A stretch of DNA of 64,000 bases. It comes from Triops longicaudatus (taxonomy: Eukaryota; Arthropoda; Branchiopoda; Notostraca; Triopsidae). The stretch is from NCBI GenBank assembly GCA_022885665.1, contig JAGQDJ010000260.1, positions 1,054,001-1,118,000 of the forward strand. The letters run 5' to 3'. A program made the position numbers and the translations under genes. Of this stretch, positions 1-13,090 are shown piece after piece. The notes under the pieces were generated by a model. The model searched no databases. It had not been told where the DNA came from and worked only from the letters and a program-made list of their open reading frames with translations. How positions within the stretch are numbered: the first letter of the stretch is position 1; the number at the start of each line of letters is the position of its first letter.

Positions 1-99
1 AGTCTGTTAATAATCAAAGAACAGTACTTGGTGTCACCTGTGATGTTGCATAGGTAGCATACCAATGATAGTTCTTGTATTTCAAATAAAATTAATACA

Positions 100-172
100 T
101 ATGCAATGGCCGAGCGGTTTAAGTCATGAACTTGTCATAATGAGGTCGTGGGTTCGATTCCCCGTGTCTGAG
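100..172 (+). other. Degenerate tRNA-like (Pol III type) element
   Basis: A good internal A box (TGGCCGAGCGG, 107-117) and B box (GGTTCGATTCC, 151-161) are spaced as in an intronless tRNA. A run of about 23 T follows at 174-199 and could act as a Pol III terminator. Counting from U8 gives a body of about 73 nt with an AGGTC variable loop. The stems are poor: the acceptor pairs at only 3 of 7 positions, the T stem at 3 of 5, and the anticodon stem hardly at all. It therefore looks like a tRNA pseudogene or the head of a tRNA-derived SINE, not a working tRNA. I assign no amino acid. Confidence 0.4.
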
Positions 173-217
173 ACTTTTTTTTTTTTTTTTTTTTTTTTTG
201 AGGAAAAAACCCTGACT

Positions 218-325
218 ATTCCCTGTCCTGCTTCCAATGGTACCTGGTATATCCTAATATAATGGAATTACCAAGAGTACCATTGGAAACAGCATGGGAA
301 GCAGGAAAAGGGACAGGAAAGGGTG
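218..325. repeat. Imperfect fold-back (inverted repeat)
   Basis: TTCCAATGGTAC at 232-243 is repeated inverted and perfectly as GTACCATTGGAA at 277-288. A second, looser pairing joins CCTGTCC (222-228) with GGGACAGG (310-317). The whole would fold into a hairpin with bulges. It lies directly after the T run of the tRNA-like element, so both may belong to one degenerate mobile element. Confidence 0.45.
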
Positions 326-1227
326 TCCGAGACCTCGAAAAGCATGATGCATCGTGCATCGCACTTTTTCCCATGTTATTTCTTATGGGATTTCAAAATT
401 TTGGGCTCCTGAGACGCCCTCAGGGCATAATTACGTATTCAAGCTCAGTTTTCTCGCTTATTTGAAGGGCTAGCGCAATAATTCTTACAGATTTGGAATC
501 CTCGTGCGGAGAGGAGTAACTTCCATAACTTAATTTGCATATTTCAAACATTTGGTTAATTCCATTTAAGAGATGATAATGGACATCTTTGCCCACACTT
601 GAATACCGTTTAGGTTGGCGTGGTCACCCACATACCGAACTCGATGAGGTGTGCAAAAATTTGTTACTGCGTTTTTATACGAAGTCTTCTATATACTGAT
701 TCTTTCGAATTCTCATTGGAGCGTCTTTCTGGTGCTCATACATTCAAACCTGAAACGCTGCTGTGCAGCTAATGCAATAATAAAAGTTCCCTTATTACCA
801 CTTTGTTCGCACACTGGTGGTTTGAAAAATAGGACGACAAAATTTCAGGACCAATAGTAAACCAGGATATTGGGGTAGTTCATGACTTTAAAATAAAAAA
901 AAAATACTTGGTTAACGCGAACAGGGCTCATCATTTCTGGTGGGCGGAGTTTCGTTTTCCACGTGCGTAGGAATAATAAATGCTGGATTTTTGTGTGGTA
1001 AAAGTTTATTTTACACCACAAATGTTTACGAACATGGTACAAGTTCTGAGATTAGGCAACAACGATAATTAACGCGAAAAACACTCGGCTTCATGCGTTC
1101 CATACTTCGATAGCCGCGTTTAAATGGCAGACAGATCACTGACGCCAATGCTTCTGTTCGGGAACAGTTCACCAATCCTAAAAATCATATTTGACGTATT
1201 TAAGTTTGAATTAAAGTAAGATTTCTT

Positions 1228-1345
1228 AAATGGAACAATAATAATAATAATTGTAATTATAACAATAATAAATATTTAAAAAATGAATAAAATAATAATA
1301 AATATTTAAAAAAATGAATAAAATAATAATAATAAATAATAAAAT
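1228..1345. repeat. AAT/AATAAA-rich low-complexity tract
   Basis: Imperfect runs of AAT and AATAAAT units, including a near-duplicate of a unit of about 28 bp ('aataataataaatatttaaa' type) at roughly 1264-1325. This is simple-sequence DNA with no coding content. Confidence 0.65.
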
Positions 1346-1571
1346 GGTATAAATGTAAATAATACGTAAATATGCAAAGCGTCAATGAGAGGCGCCATAT
1401 AGAAAGTCTAAAAACAAAAATGGTCTATAATAAAAAGTAAAACACAGAAATCCATGGGAGCAAGCTTATGCGGCCATTTTAATAAAATTAAAAACAAACA
1501 ACAAAAAAAATATTCGAAAAAACATGTTTTTTTCTAATTCAAAATATATTTTAAAAAGTATTTAATATTAC

Positions 1572-2609
1572 TTGCTCATGGAAATCGTTGACCAGAAAGA
1601 CAAAACTGATTCATCCAATCTATAACTGACTTCGTCGTTTTCTAGCATCAACTTCCACTTTTGCGTCAAAGCTGACTTCCTGCAACTGTGATAATGCTTG
1701 TAAAGTTGCGGTAAGCGACCCATATCGTTAAACATCTGCAGTACGAGCTTACATTGCTCTGAAAATGTGAATAAAGACAAACATAAGCCATTGAAATGAA
1801 AAAGTAAATGTAAACAAACACAAACTCGGAGATAAATACGGTAATTAATACGGTAAATAGACAAGTTAGAAGGCAAACTAGGTAAACTAGTGAACCTTGT
1901 CAAGAAGTGTCCTTATTTATTCTCGTACTTTAATTTTTCAAGTTTTAAGGTTTATTTTACTTTTTTTTTAAGTTTTATTCTTTTCATATGTTCCTAATTT
2001 GTGTTTATCGATTGTTACTTTCTGCTAGTCAAAGCACTCCTTATTTATTCGCTTACTATAATTTTCTTGGGACTTTTTTCGAATTTTTCAGGTTTATTTT
2101 ACTTATTTATTTATTTTATTTATTATTATTATTAATATTTTTTTACTTGCGTTGACCGCGTTTAAAGCAGAAACTAATCGAGGACTCGCTAAAGCTCCTC
2201 GACGGTTGTGGAATACTTCCAGTTGTAAAAAACGGTTTTGGTAGTCGGAAACATGGGTAAGTACCGTCAAGCTTTAGGCTAAGCTGCTTAGCCGTTGGGC
2301 AAACACTTTGATATTGCCGGCTTTGAAGAGCTAATGGCCACAAAAATGTTAAAATCCGCGTACATTGACAATTTTAATTAATTTTTTACGTCTTCATCAT
2401 CAACTAATAAGGTAGCCCAATCACCGGCTTCTTTAAGCGCTTTATTAGCTGCTTGGACTTAGGTTTCCATGTCTTCTAAGGAGACGATGGTTTCCATGGA
2501 CCCAACAGTACCTTTATCAACCTTACAAAAGAAAAAAACGGTATAAAATTCGTGGCATTTCGGATTTTATTATTTTAAAAATCTATTTTACTTTTTTTAT
2601 GACTTTACT
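1572..2609 (-). pseudogene. COG7: COG7-like pseudogene fragment (conserved oligomeric Golgi subunit 7)
   Basis: Four segments read in order on the minus strand align by eye with the N-terminal third of COG7, a subunit of the Golgi tethering complex. They end or begin at 2609 (5' edge unclear, perhaps near 2720), then 2521-2390, 2330-2147 and 1758-1572. Recognisable family stretches are VQLRLRLVKDEITE, AANKALKEAGDWATLL, VSDYQNRFLQLEVFHNR, ALASPRLVSALNAVN and MGRLPQLYKHYHSCRKSAL. The introns between them keep GT-AG ends and the frame closes across all junctions, so this is not a processed copy. In-frame TAA stops sit at 2461-2459 and 2276-2274, inside otherwise conserved sequence. A third TAA at 2722-2720 lies in the uncertain upstream part. 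No later COG7 exon follows below 1572, where AT-rich DNA begins. I infer a truncated, dead duplicate; a functional copy should exist elsewhere. Confidence 0.75.
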
Positions 2610-3179
2610 TCAGTGATTTCGTCTTTCACAAGTCTCAATCTCAATTGGACATATGCACCTACTTCGGTAGTTTGTTGTTGTGGCTTGTATTCCTGTTGAG
2701 TTTTTCGATCTAGTATAAATTAACTTCTGTGTCCTGTGTCACAAACTTGTCTTTCTACGAGAGGAGGGCACAACATTTCTACTAAAGAGGCTGTCATGGC
2801 TTTCAATTCAGGGTTAACTATGAAACCGACTTTATTATTTAACGCACACACACGATGTTTGATTCCCAAGACGAACCAAAACATTGCACAGCCACCTAGC
2901 GGAGACCATAGCTAAAGTGGCGCCACGCTCAAATCTGTTGTCAAGCTCTGAAGTACGGGTGAAAACGGCCAGCCCGGATACCAAAACCCGGAAGCACGCA
3001 TAAACGCCACTGTAAATTATCCCTAATGATTCAATCATCCTTCACCTGACCGTGTTCATCAACTAAAAACGGAAGTCAAGAATTAAACCCATAACCAGGA
3101 GCGTCGCGTGAGTTTTCATGGGGGAAGCCGGGGTGGAGCCCTTAAATTTACCGACTCCACATGACGATTTTGCAGACTC

Positions 3180-3213
<34 letters not shown>

Positions 3214-3559
3214 GAATGGACTTTGACCAATTACTGAAGTCTTACCTCCTCGCGATGCCCCTTTGTATACTTTCAAAATACGAGAAAAACGTAATGTCCT
3301 GCGCCAGCTCATCTCGACCCATGCTAACATTCTGCCTTGACTTTCAATTGCCTCGCTGTGGTTGTCGAAGAATTCCCAGAATGAATGGTTCATAACTTGC
3401 AGAAAGTTTTCTTGATCAGGAATTTAAAAAATGTATGACAATTATGGATTATGAATTAACATTGCGAAAAGTGTTTCTTGAAGTACTGTATGTTCAGCAC
3501 CCACGCAAAAAGGCGTTTTCTGGGAAGGAGGACGGGAAAACCAAACGAACAAAGGAAGC
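2610..3559. other. Unassigned spacer with possible further pseudogene debris
   Basis: Between the COG7 remnant and the neuroligin stop codon I see no supported gene. Minus-strand reading near 2690-2820 contains a stretch (MTASLVEML) vaguely like the COG7 N-terminus but with a stop, so decay may extend to about 2820. A 29-nt T run occupies 3182-3210. A minus-strand open stretch at about 3240-3393, ending at a plausible GGTAAG donor, has no family I recognise. Confidence 0.4.
3182..3210. repeat. Poly-T tract (poly-A on minus strand)
   Basis: 29 uninterrupted T. On the minus strand this is a poly-A run and could mark the 3' end of an old retroposed insert. I found no target duplication that would prove that. 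Confidence 0.7.
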
Positions 3560-6500
3560 TTACACCGTAATTTCTTGGACACTGTCTTGCCGACAACATG
3601 CTTTGCGCAAGTCTGTCACTGAGTTTTTGCCACTTGACAACTCACACGACTCGCTATGCAAATGCGGCATATGTAAATCAGGCATCGAACTTTTGCTTCC
3701 GCCCTCCATGGTCACACTTTGCTGCAGTTCCAGTATCTGTTTCATTTTCTGGACTGCCAAGTCAGGCGAGCTTAGACCATAATGCCCTGAGAGTTTACTA
3801 TGCAGCTTTTCTTCCTCGGATTTGGTTTTGTTGGTGCGTCGTCTGTTCTGCCGATGGTAACAAAAGCAAGTGACGGCCACCAAGTTAAGAATCAGCAACG
3901 TAGCTCCAATGGCCACTGTAAGTCCTAACATGGTTCCATAACTTAGTGGCCAGAGAACCGTCGTCGTTTGTGTTGACGGGGTCACTGGAACGGGAGTTGA
4001 TGGAACGTTGACAACCAGTGGCAATGACGGTGTTGGACAGTCCGTCATATCCGGTGGGACCTGCGGGGGTGAAACCGTCGCGAGCGCTGTTGTGAATGGC
4101 GTTGTTGTGGACGTTGGGGGCCTCGTCACTAGTAATGGTCTAACCGGACCTAGCAACAAATAACTCTTTTTTTTTTCTACCCTGTTAGTAGATGGAACTC
4201 AGTCTAACCTTCGTAAAAAGTTAGTTCTTGTTCCCGGAATTGATGATGCGCCATGCCGATGTCCTCGTCGCCGGGGTGGTGCAACTGAGGAACGAGTCGT
4301 AACCAAACAGACATACGATGGCTCTGGTAATGTGATCGTATCCGAGAAGGTAAGCCTTTATTACAATGAATCACTTTAACTTTAAAGAATAATGGATGCT
4401 TTTGTGTAATTTACCTAGTTGGAGATATTTTTGCCCCATTTCCGTGAAAGGCTCCCAGTTCAGGCTCCTCTCTCCAACTTTATTCTCTCCGTGTTCGTTA
4501 GGGTCCCTAAAACCCCTTGGGAGTCAGCTCAGAGGGAAGACAAAGACCGTATTTCTTTTCCCTTACCCAGCGTAGCAGAATCCGGCCACGTAAGCTATAA
4601 GCTGTTCGGACAAATCCACGTATTCGGGGTTAGGAAGACGACCACTGAAGTCAGCTTTGCCTACTAGTGGGTATCCCAGTAGTAATGCCACTACATCGAT
4701 GGAATGGGGATCCTGTGAAGGCGTAACCATGACAAATGAAAAGCGAGGCCTTTTTTGTATTGACGCACGCCACTTTAAGGTATGAGAAAAACGCTCTTGT
4801 ACCGTAGTTCCACGCTCGATTCCTTCTTCACCTTCTTCTCTTTCATTGTCCAAGGTGAACATAAACGTCTTGCCATTTTTTCTCCGCGCCGAACTACGGA
4901 GGTGTAGGATTTCCATGGCTGGTGCTACGACCAGAGCGTGCTGCAGGGCTAGTAACGTAGACGCACGAAGAGCCCACGGTTCTTTCCCTTGTCCAGGCCG
5001 ATCCCAATCCGTGTATTCATTTCTCAACACGGCCAGGATCTCATTGGTATGGAAATCGAATAGGTTTCGTACCAACGTCCGTAAAAGTCGATCCCGTCTC
5101 TCTTCATTGACCGACCGAGTTAGCTCCCGTAATTCCAAGCCGTCCACGAACTCGGTAGGAGTGAGCCCGACCTATAACAATGGGTGGACAGAAAGTAAAA
5201 GAAAGAAGTGAATTTTCTGCCTGACTGAGCGCGTCTAAAGAGAAATTCGACTCAAATGATGCCGATGCGGTACCAGCAGGTCGCAGTCATCCTCGGCTTC
5301 CGCTCTTTCCTGCATGAGTTCCCTAGGGAAAGCTCGGACAGAAGACCCGTCGACGAACGGTGCAAGTGGCGGCAAAAACCGAGGGCTCGTCATATTGACG
5401 TTTAAGAGAGATTCCAGTGACAAGCGACGCAAGCAGGGTGCCAAGTCGTAGCGATTATTGATAGGGTCATCGGACGTCCAACAACCCAGTTTCAATGCCA
5501 CTTCCTGACGTATTTCTTCAGGATCTCTGGAAACGGCCCCAGGGTTCATTGCCGAGCCGCCTAGCAATACCGCGCCTTGAAACAACCCTAGTACACAAAA
5601 AAAAGGTTTAATATGTCTTCTGCGTACTTTACTGCTTCGGCTTTTAGAGCTACTTGCATACCTTTCGCTACAGGCGACAACATCAAGAGATTGACAAGTG
5701 CCGCGCCACTTCCCAAGCCGAGAACAGTGAGCCGTGACGCGTCACCTCCAAATGCTGCAGCATTGTGATGCAGCCAATGCAGGGCTGCTACAACGTCAAG
5801 CAGCCCGTAATTACCCTGAGGGCTATCTCGTGGCGAAGTTTTCAGAAACCCTATTAAGGAACCTTCATAAATTGGGTGTTACGTTTGGCACGCGTTTGGC
5901 GAGGGGTTAAGAAGGAACAGTTTCCTTATTAATCTTTTGTTTTCCTTGCCAAAGTTACCAAGTATTCCGAGGCGGAAAGACACGGTAGCGACAAGCAATC
6001 TTCCCCTGCTTGCAAGCACAGAGGCATCGTAAAGGTTCCCTGAGCCCCAGCTTAAAGATTCGCCGTGAACTAGCAACAAAACAGGCGGCCTTTCTCCTGG
6101 GGAAGCGTGACCATCTGCAGAAAAGGGAACAAATGTAAAAGGATCAGATTCAGTTAAGATATGTGACAGAGATGTAAAGGGAGGGTTTGAAAGCGTATGC
6201 ATGTCAGAATTGTTCGATTTCGAAAATACCGTGTGCTACTCGCTGCATTTTTCTTCTCAGCGATAAGAAGTACTCGTATGGCTGATAAACGTGGAAAAAG
6301 TTTCTTTGTATGCATGCTCGACATTATCGATTAGGAAGCGCGAGCTTCGTTTGAGATTTGCTTTTTAGCTTCAAGAAAGCAGTCTAAACTTAAGAGTGAT
6401 TGTGGAAGGAAAAAAATCAGCTTTCTTGGAACACGAAGATAAGCAAGACTAACTGCAACAAAAGTTTGTACCAAAAGCAATAGTTATCACTGTGCGAGAG

Positions 6501-9500
6501 CCATTCTTTCTGGTGGTATGGCCGAAAGTTGAGCATAACAAATCTAGATTCCAAGAACTGCTAAAGAAGTACTGATTGGTGCCGCTAACCACATTGCGGA
6601 ACTTCTTGGCTTACATTATTAGTTTCTGTCTTTTTCTTGGTAATCTGGTGTAGCAAAAGAGCCACTTGTGCGCACTTTAATTACACTGCGATCTCATCTC
6701 AGGACACTCTATGATCTTCTCACACAGAAGACGTTGACCACAAGGCACCCACGGCATTACGAGTATGCTGTGCAACAATGGCTTTTTGTCTGATATGAAC
6801 GACGTTACAGAAATAACGATAACTTCACCAAAAGACCACGATGTGAACTGAGTTAAAAGTAGAAATGCGCGAAATGCTATATATTTGATTAGAATCCTAG
6901 AAGAAACTTGGAAGCGTACACAGTTCATAAAAAGTAATTCTTTGGCTTTCCCATTTACGATTCATCTACACAGTTTTTGCCAACGAGGCTTAATAAGCCC
7001 TTCTGCACGTCTGAAGCTCTGAGCCAGCCTTTATGTCCGTTGATCTTTTCTTCTCAAATCTTACTCCTCTGTGATTCTTTAGAGACTTTTGAGGCTCTTT
7101 ATTAACATTTTAAGTACAGGAAGATTGCATTTTTTTAGATTTCAAAGAAAGCATCGCTTTCAGTAGCTAAGTGCAATTACAAATGCGGGAAGCTCATTAG
7201 AAGTTGACTATAATGCCTTATTTGTCCGTGACTTCTTCGAATAATTTTACCAAAGTAACCATCTACAAAGTTCGCATCAAACTTGCAGGTTTCTTGTGAC
7301 TGTTCATACGCTGTGTGCACAAAGTCTTACTGTTGTGTGCACTAACTTGGCGTAAGAACACGTTTAGTCAAATTAGCTTTCTATCTGAGTTAATTCAATT
7401 TGACTTACACTTCAAACATCAGGGTTTTTTTTGCTGAATTGGAAATCGTGTTTTACAAAGTATTTTGAGAATTTCTTGGTCTAATGGAACAGTTTGTGGA
7501 GAATCTAATCTTCGCTGCTTATGTAGCAATTTAACTAACGATGATACTGAAGACGTTCTGTAAGTTTTTACAAAATAAAAGCTACCCTTCCTTTCCAACG
7601 TCATCCTTTAGGGTGGTCGTGTTTCTGCCCCTGGTTACAGACGAACGTAACCATTTCGCGAAGTTCAGGCTTGGCTAATAGCGTCACAAGGGGAATTATT
7701 AACGTTTTATCGTATTCTCCAACTCCGTGCAGAAAAGCTACGGACTTACAATGGGGCTCCCTTTTCCGTTGGTTAGCATATGCCTTCATTACTATTCGCT
7801 GCAAAGTGGGTTGTAGAGATGTAATAAATATCTAAGTAAGGCAACAAAGTGTAGAAATTCCGCCTCAAGTTAAAGATGGAAGCGTTCTAAAGCTCTGAGA
7901 CACAGCTCGGGTTCTTAATTACGCTGTGAAGTTCAACTCCCCGAACCCTCGCTTTGGGAGTTTCGGAGATCTTTTATAGCTTCGTATGATAAGTCTATAA
8001 AACGCCTTTCGATCTCACCAGTCCTCGCATAAAAAGGGACAAGTGGGTTATAAACGATCACACTGACTAGCTTTTCACAAAAGGGGGCAAATATATCTGG
8101 TTTCATTAGCGGCCATTTTTCAACAAACTCAGAAATCCAGATTCACACTTTATAGTGGCCTAAAACGTATTGTACCTGTGTTTACACTCAAGTTACGTTT
8201 AAGTTATGCATTTTTTACACAGCAACTTTCACGAAATTTCCGTCATTTTTGACAAATGTCCCAAAAATCGGTATTTACACATAAGATGAAACTATCTTAC
8301 TTTATTTTAGGCTAATTGAAGTTCAGTACTTCTCAATAAACACGACCCAAACAAACCAGCCGTATACTAACCGCACCCCACCTATAACTTAGGCGATTGT
8401 TGTGGGACAAAAACGTTCGAAAAAGCTTGAAGTGGGACGCGCTCACACAACTGCCGTGGTGTTAGGTGCAGAGGAGTTTGTTTGGGTCGTTTTTATCGAT
8501 AACTACTATACAGCAGAACTCAGATTTTGTCAAATTCAATCTTGAAAACTCCCGATCCCCCCAGGCTATCGTAAATATTTCCCAAACGGCAACAAGCATG
8601 GCTCACGCCGGGTAAAATACAAACAAATCCCGTCAACCGCCTTGGCAAAATTTATCCTCGTTAATGATTGGTTTCTACGTTAATTCTGAAGCATTTAATC
8701 ACGGATAGTACGAGGTTTTCCCTTAATGCTATCACAGAAGTATTGGTGAAATACAAATGGATCTATTTCGATTACTATTCGACTCAGGAATTTTCTAAAA
8801 AAAAAAAGTAATGCACTTAACAATTAAATCTAAATTTGTCGACTACTCTTCGTTCTTGATCGGTTGAAAAAATCAGATTCTACTCCAACTCCAAAGTCAT
8901 CACTGGCACCGCATTAAGTTTTCTTTTTCTAATTGCTTTTGGAGATTTAACAGATTTAAGACACGTTTCGGCGTCCTCTTAATTCTGACGCCCGGGGCCA
9001 CCCACCGCCTCCTTCGCTGACTCGAGTGCTGGGTGTTGTAAATGTCCGTTCATAAATGTTGTCCGTAACGGCTACTAAATAATGTATTCAGGAGTCAAGT
9101 GTTGAGACACTTTCCTTTTAGAGTCGTATCAGAAGAAGTCGTAATCCTTGTAATATTTGTAGGATTTAAGTTTCCACTATCTGGGGCAACAGTTCAGCTT
9201 GGTTTTCTTTCCACCATTTCCCCTCCTCGCACACACATTCAACAAACTCTTTTGTCAACGCGGGGAAGTAAAAGCGGGGGAAAGGAAAAGTCTGGCAACG
9301 GTTTCGCTTCATCGGAAGCTTGCCTTGCATTTCAAAGAAAGTAATTTGAAGCTTTAAACCTGATTCTTTTTCCTCTGTTCGGCGTCGCTGTATCCCCTTG
9401 ATTGAATTGCGGCTCGCAGACCGCGAATGGGAAGCTTGGGTTTAACGTTGCCACACAAGTATACAGCTACTGGTAGTTCATACATAAAAACTTGGCGTCA

Positions 9501-12500
9501 CGTAGCATGACGAGTCCTAGCTGCTTGGAAAGCTAATAAAAAAGCAATCTTCAAGAACTATAAATTCATCACCTCGCGACCCCGGAACCATACGAAGAAA
9601 ACGAAAATCTCGGGCACAAGATTTGACACTATAACTTCACAGTTATGGTTTGCCTGGTACAATAAACAAAAGATGGTATATTTTTTTTTATCCATTAACT
9701 ACTGAAATATGGCGGCACATTTCGCTCCTTTTTATAATCTTTAGTATAATATACTGTTTTCTTTAAAGTAGTTTATTATTGGTGTTGTGCTTTGAAGCGC
9801 AATAAATAAGATTTGTTGGTGGTTTAATGAAAAACGACCGGTAGCTCACTGTTTTTTCATCGATCGCTTGGCTCCTCCGTGAACTCGCTTGGAATTATTT
9901 TTAGAAATGAGAAAATTTAGTTCTCTGTGGTACAGTTTATCATCCATGGTCATAAATCGTCCTAATGAATGTCGTCTAACTGTTACGAAAGAAGTATCTA
10001 GATGATTGGAAAAGAAAAGGCAGCTTATTTTATTGACCGCTAACATGGTTGCATGTTCACTGATTTGTTTCGATTCAAATTCGTTGCTTGTTATACTGCG
10101 CCTTTTAGAGCAAAAGACTAATATTTTTTCTGACTGTATACAAGTTGGCTTTAAGCATCTTTTTTGTAAATAATACTTCCTGGAGCATTTCAAAGACTTT
10201 GAAAAATGGATGTTGTTCTTCTGCTTATTGAACCATTGTAGTCTTCTCTAGACTTAACAACAGTTTACAAGGGGAGAGTTCACAAAAGAAACAAAAGTAA
10301 TGTTGCACTAACGTCAACAGTTCCAAGAAATTTGCGTTGATGCTAGGCCCGCGCTGGAGGAACAAATAGCATGGAATTGTAATCTCGGGCGATGCTTTGG
10401 GGTTTAAAGACCCGGTAAAAGCTAAAAGCCCACTATGTCGTGTCGTATATGCCGAAAATGCGATTTCCCGAAAGCTTTTTCTCGTTTCCGTGTCAGTGAA
10501 TGACGTCAATTGCTCCAAACCGTGGTGTCAAAAGCATGAATTATTGATGAGGCAGTATTTACGGTTTTCTTCGCTCTGAGAAACGCGCCACGTTTCACTT
10601 CAACTAATCAGAGTGCAAGCTTCACAACACTCATATGCAAAAGGATACAGATTTACAGGATATTTACTCGTGAGAGCGAAAACTAAGAAAGTATATTACA
10701 GAACCTTACAACAAATAACGCAAATTTTCTTATTTTAAGCTTGTGTAATTACACAAATCTATGTCTTCTTTCGACTTAAAAAATAAAAATAAAAAGTTTA
10801 CAACTAGAGATAAGGCGTTGGTGTCTTGGTAAAATTGAGTTATGGGCATTTTGGCTTTGAGTTTCCTGTTCACATGAACAAGGTCATGTAGACCGGACAC
10901 AGCATTAGACAAACGAAAAGATTTACGAGTCAAAACCGTTTCGTTGTGGCAGAAGCGTGCTTTTTAGAGGACAATTTATCGGTAACTTTGGTGACCTACT
11001 AAAAGAAGGGCGTAGAAATCTACTATTATGAACAACTAGTCAATTAAGCGACTATAACGTTCATCATTTTGGCCAAAAACTAACTCCAAATCGCGTACGG
11101 GAAGAGTTGTATTTTACTCCCTGCCTTTCAGCTACCAAGTATTGGATGGACGAAAATCTTACGTGCTCTTCGAAACTTAAGGGGCGGGTCACTTCGTACC
11201 CACTTCACCTCGTATAATTTTGTCCCCTATCAACCCTTCACACTTCGCCCCCAAACTTTCAGAAGCTTAAGACCAAAGTAAATCAATTTTCTAGTTATTT
11301 CAAGGATTTCAAGTGCCAATTTAAATTTATACCACAAAATTGGGATGAAACATAACGTCGCGCGAAAGTTCGTGCTCCGAGTAAAAACTGACAAAGCGCG
11401 AAGTAGTACTATTGACCCCACTATTTACCCACTGATAAACAATACTGCTAGTGCTTGTATAGCCTCTTCGTTAGATTGTGAGCATGCGTTGCTTATCTCA
11501 CATTGGCACGTGTGCTCGTTGTGCTAATAGCTCTCTATTGCTTCGACGAAAATAGAATGCAGTTGAATTCCTTGAAAAGAGGTAAGTCAACACTGGTTTC
11601 TATAGAACCATGGCTGGTGCAACTAGGAGCCATTCTGTTGGTAAAATTAATCTTTGTCAATCTGTTGCTTAAAACCAAGTGCACTTGGGCAGCAAAAGCT
11701 CTCGAGCGTCTTATTTCTGCGAGGTATAGACAACTTTCGATGTCCTTTACTATACATGGGGAGGGTTTTCGTTCTAATATAGCCTTTTTACAAGAACAGT
11801 ATTCTGCTTCTTAAAAATATAATCTTTTCGAATTAGACAATACCTTAGAGAAAAATATTACAGTAAATCTAGGAGCGTATGACCAATTTAATAGTGTGGC
11901 GTTCGTTATTACCCAACAGTCAATTTCGTAGCCGCCCAACAAGGAATCCCAAGATTCATTGTTGGTAAGAATGAAATTCCCTGCACCTAGCCTGTAATGT
12001 AGAGTTCCTTTTTGACCTTCCTTTAAGTCAGTTGCGTTTCTTGAGAGTGAAATTTGATTGTTGTGAACGTAAAGTGAGAGAAAGCACGAGAAGTAGAGTG
12101 TTTTGTGTGATTTTGTACTGAAGTTACGAATAAACGGATTTGAAAAGGAGTAGAACGTAACAAAAGCAACATTGATAGCACGCGTTAAAAGATTCCCCAC
12201 TGTGCAAATCAACATCCGCCTGCGCGGCATTTCAGCTTTTTTAGAAATTCAACTTCTGTAGTCAACGTGTATAGCAAGTGAAGAAGTTGTGTTTGCTATG
12301 TAATGCATTTAATTAGGCAGTTCACTACGTTTCTTTCTATCCTGTTTTTCCGTTGTTTTTACGACTGAGAGGGAATCATTAATCAAAGGGTACAGGATAA
12401 CTAAGATTTTTTGAAGAAGTCTTCTAAATGCACTCTTTGCTTCTTGCCTTCAATTCAGTAGGTTCTTTATTTCGACGAAGTCTCGTTTTACTACAGACTG

Positions 12501-13057
12501 CTTTGCCGTACTGCGCGACTTTCCACAAGTCGAGTCACTTACACAAAATGACTACATTTCTCGAAAAGGAAGCCTAGTGCCCACCAACACAAGTTAAACT
12601 CTATCAGGATTTATTCTATAAGGCAGTAATGTAGTTTTCTTGTACATGTACTTCATTTCTTACGGTTACAGCAAAGTTAGACACTTCGCTATGAAATATG
12701 AGAAACAAGTTTGGTAAAACTTCGGTAATGCAGAAAAGTCAATGCATGCAAAGCGCTCCTTGCGGTTGTGAAGAGTCAACTCTTAAAAACGTTCCCTAAC
12801 AGTAACCTAAATGCGCTCATGCCCCAGAAAACTATCCCACCGCCTTGACCAAGTGGCGCTGATAGTCTACGCGTTTTTTTTTTCTCTTTTCATTGTTTGA
12901 CTAACAGTAACGGTATAAGTTTAACGCTACGGAACTGTACATATGCAAAATGTTAACGAAAAATACAGACATTGACTGATTTCTAATGCTATTTTGTCTT
13001 TTAGCAAGCAGCCTTTTAACACTTGTAAATACAAAACTTCAACTGCTATTGCAAAGA

Positions 13058-13090
<33 letters not shown>

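Larger units (their letters stand above)
1..1571. other. Intergenic, AT-rich, no gene supported
   Basis: Apart from the tRNA-like element and the fold-back, I see no coding exon with homology. ORFs here are short and low in complexity. The stretch 1228-1345 is an imperfect AAT/AATAA microsatellite. The stretch 1480-1560 is A/T-rich and directly abuts the broken end of the COG7 remnant. Confidence 0.6.
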
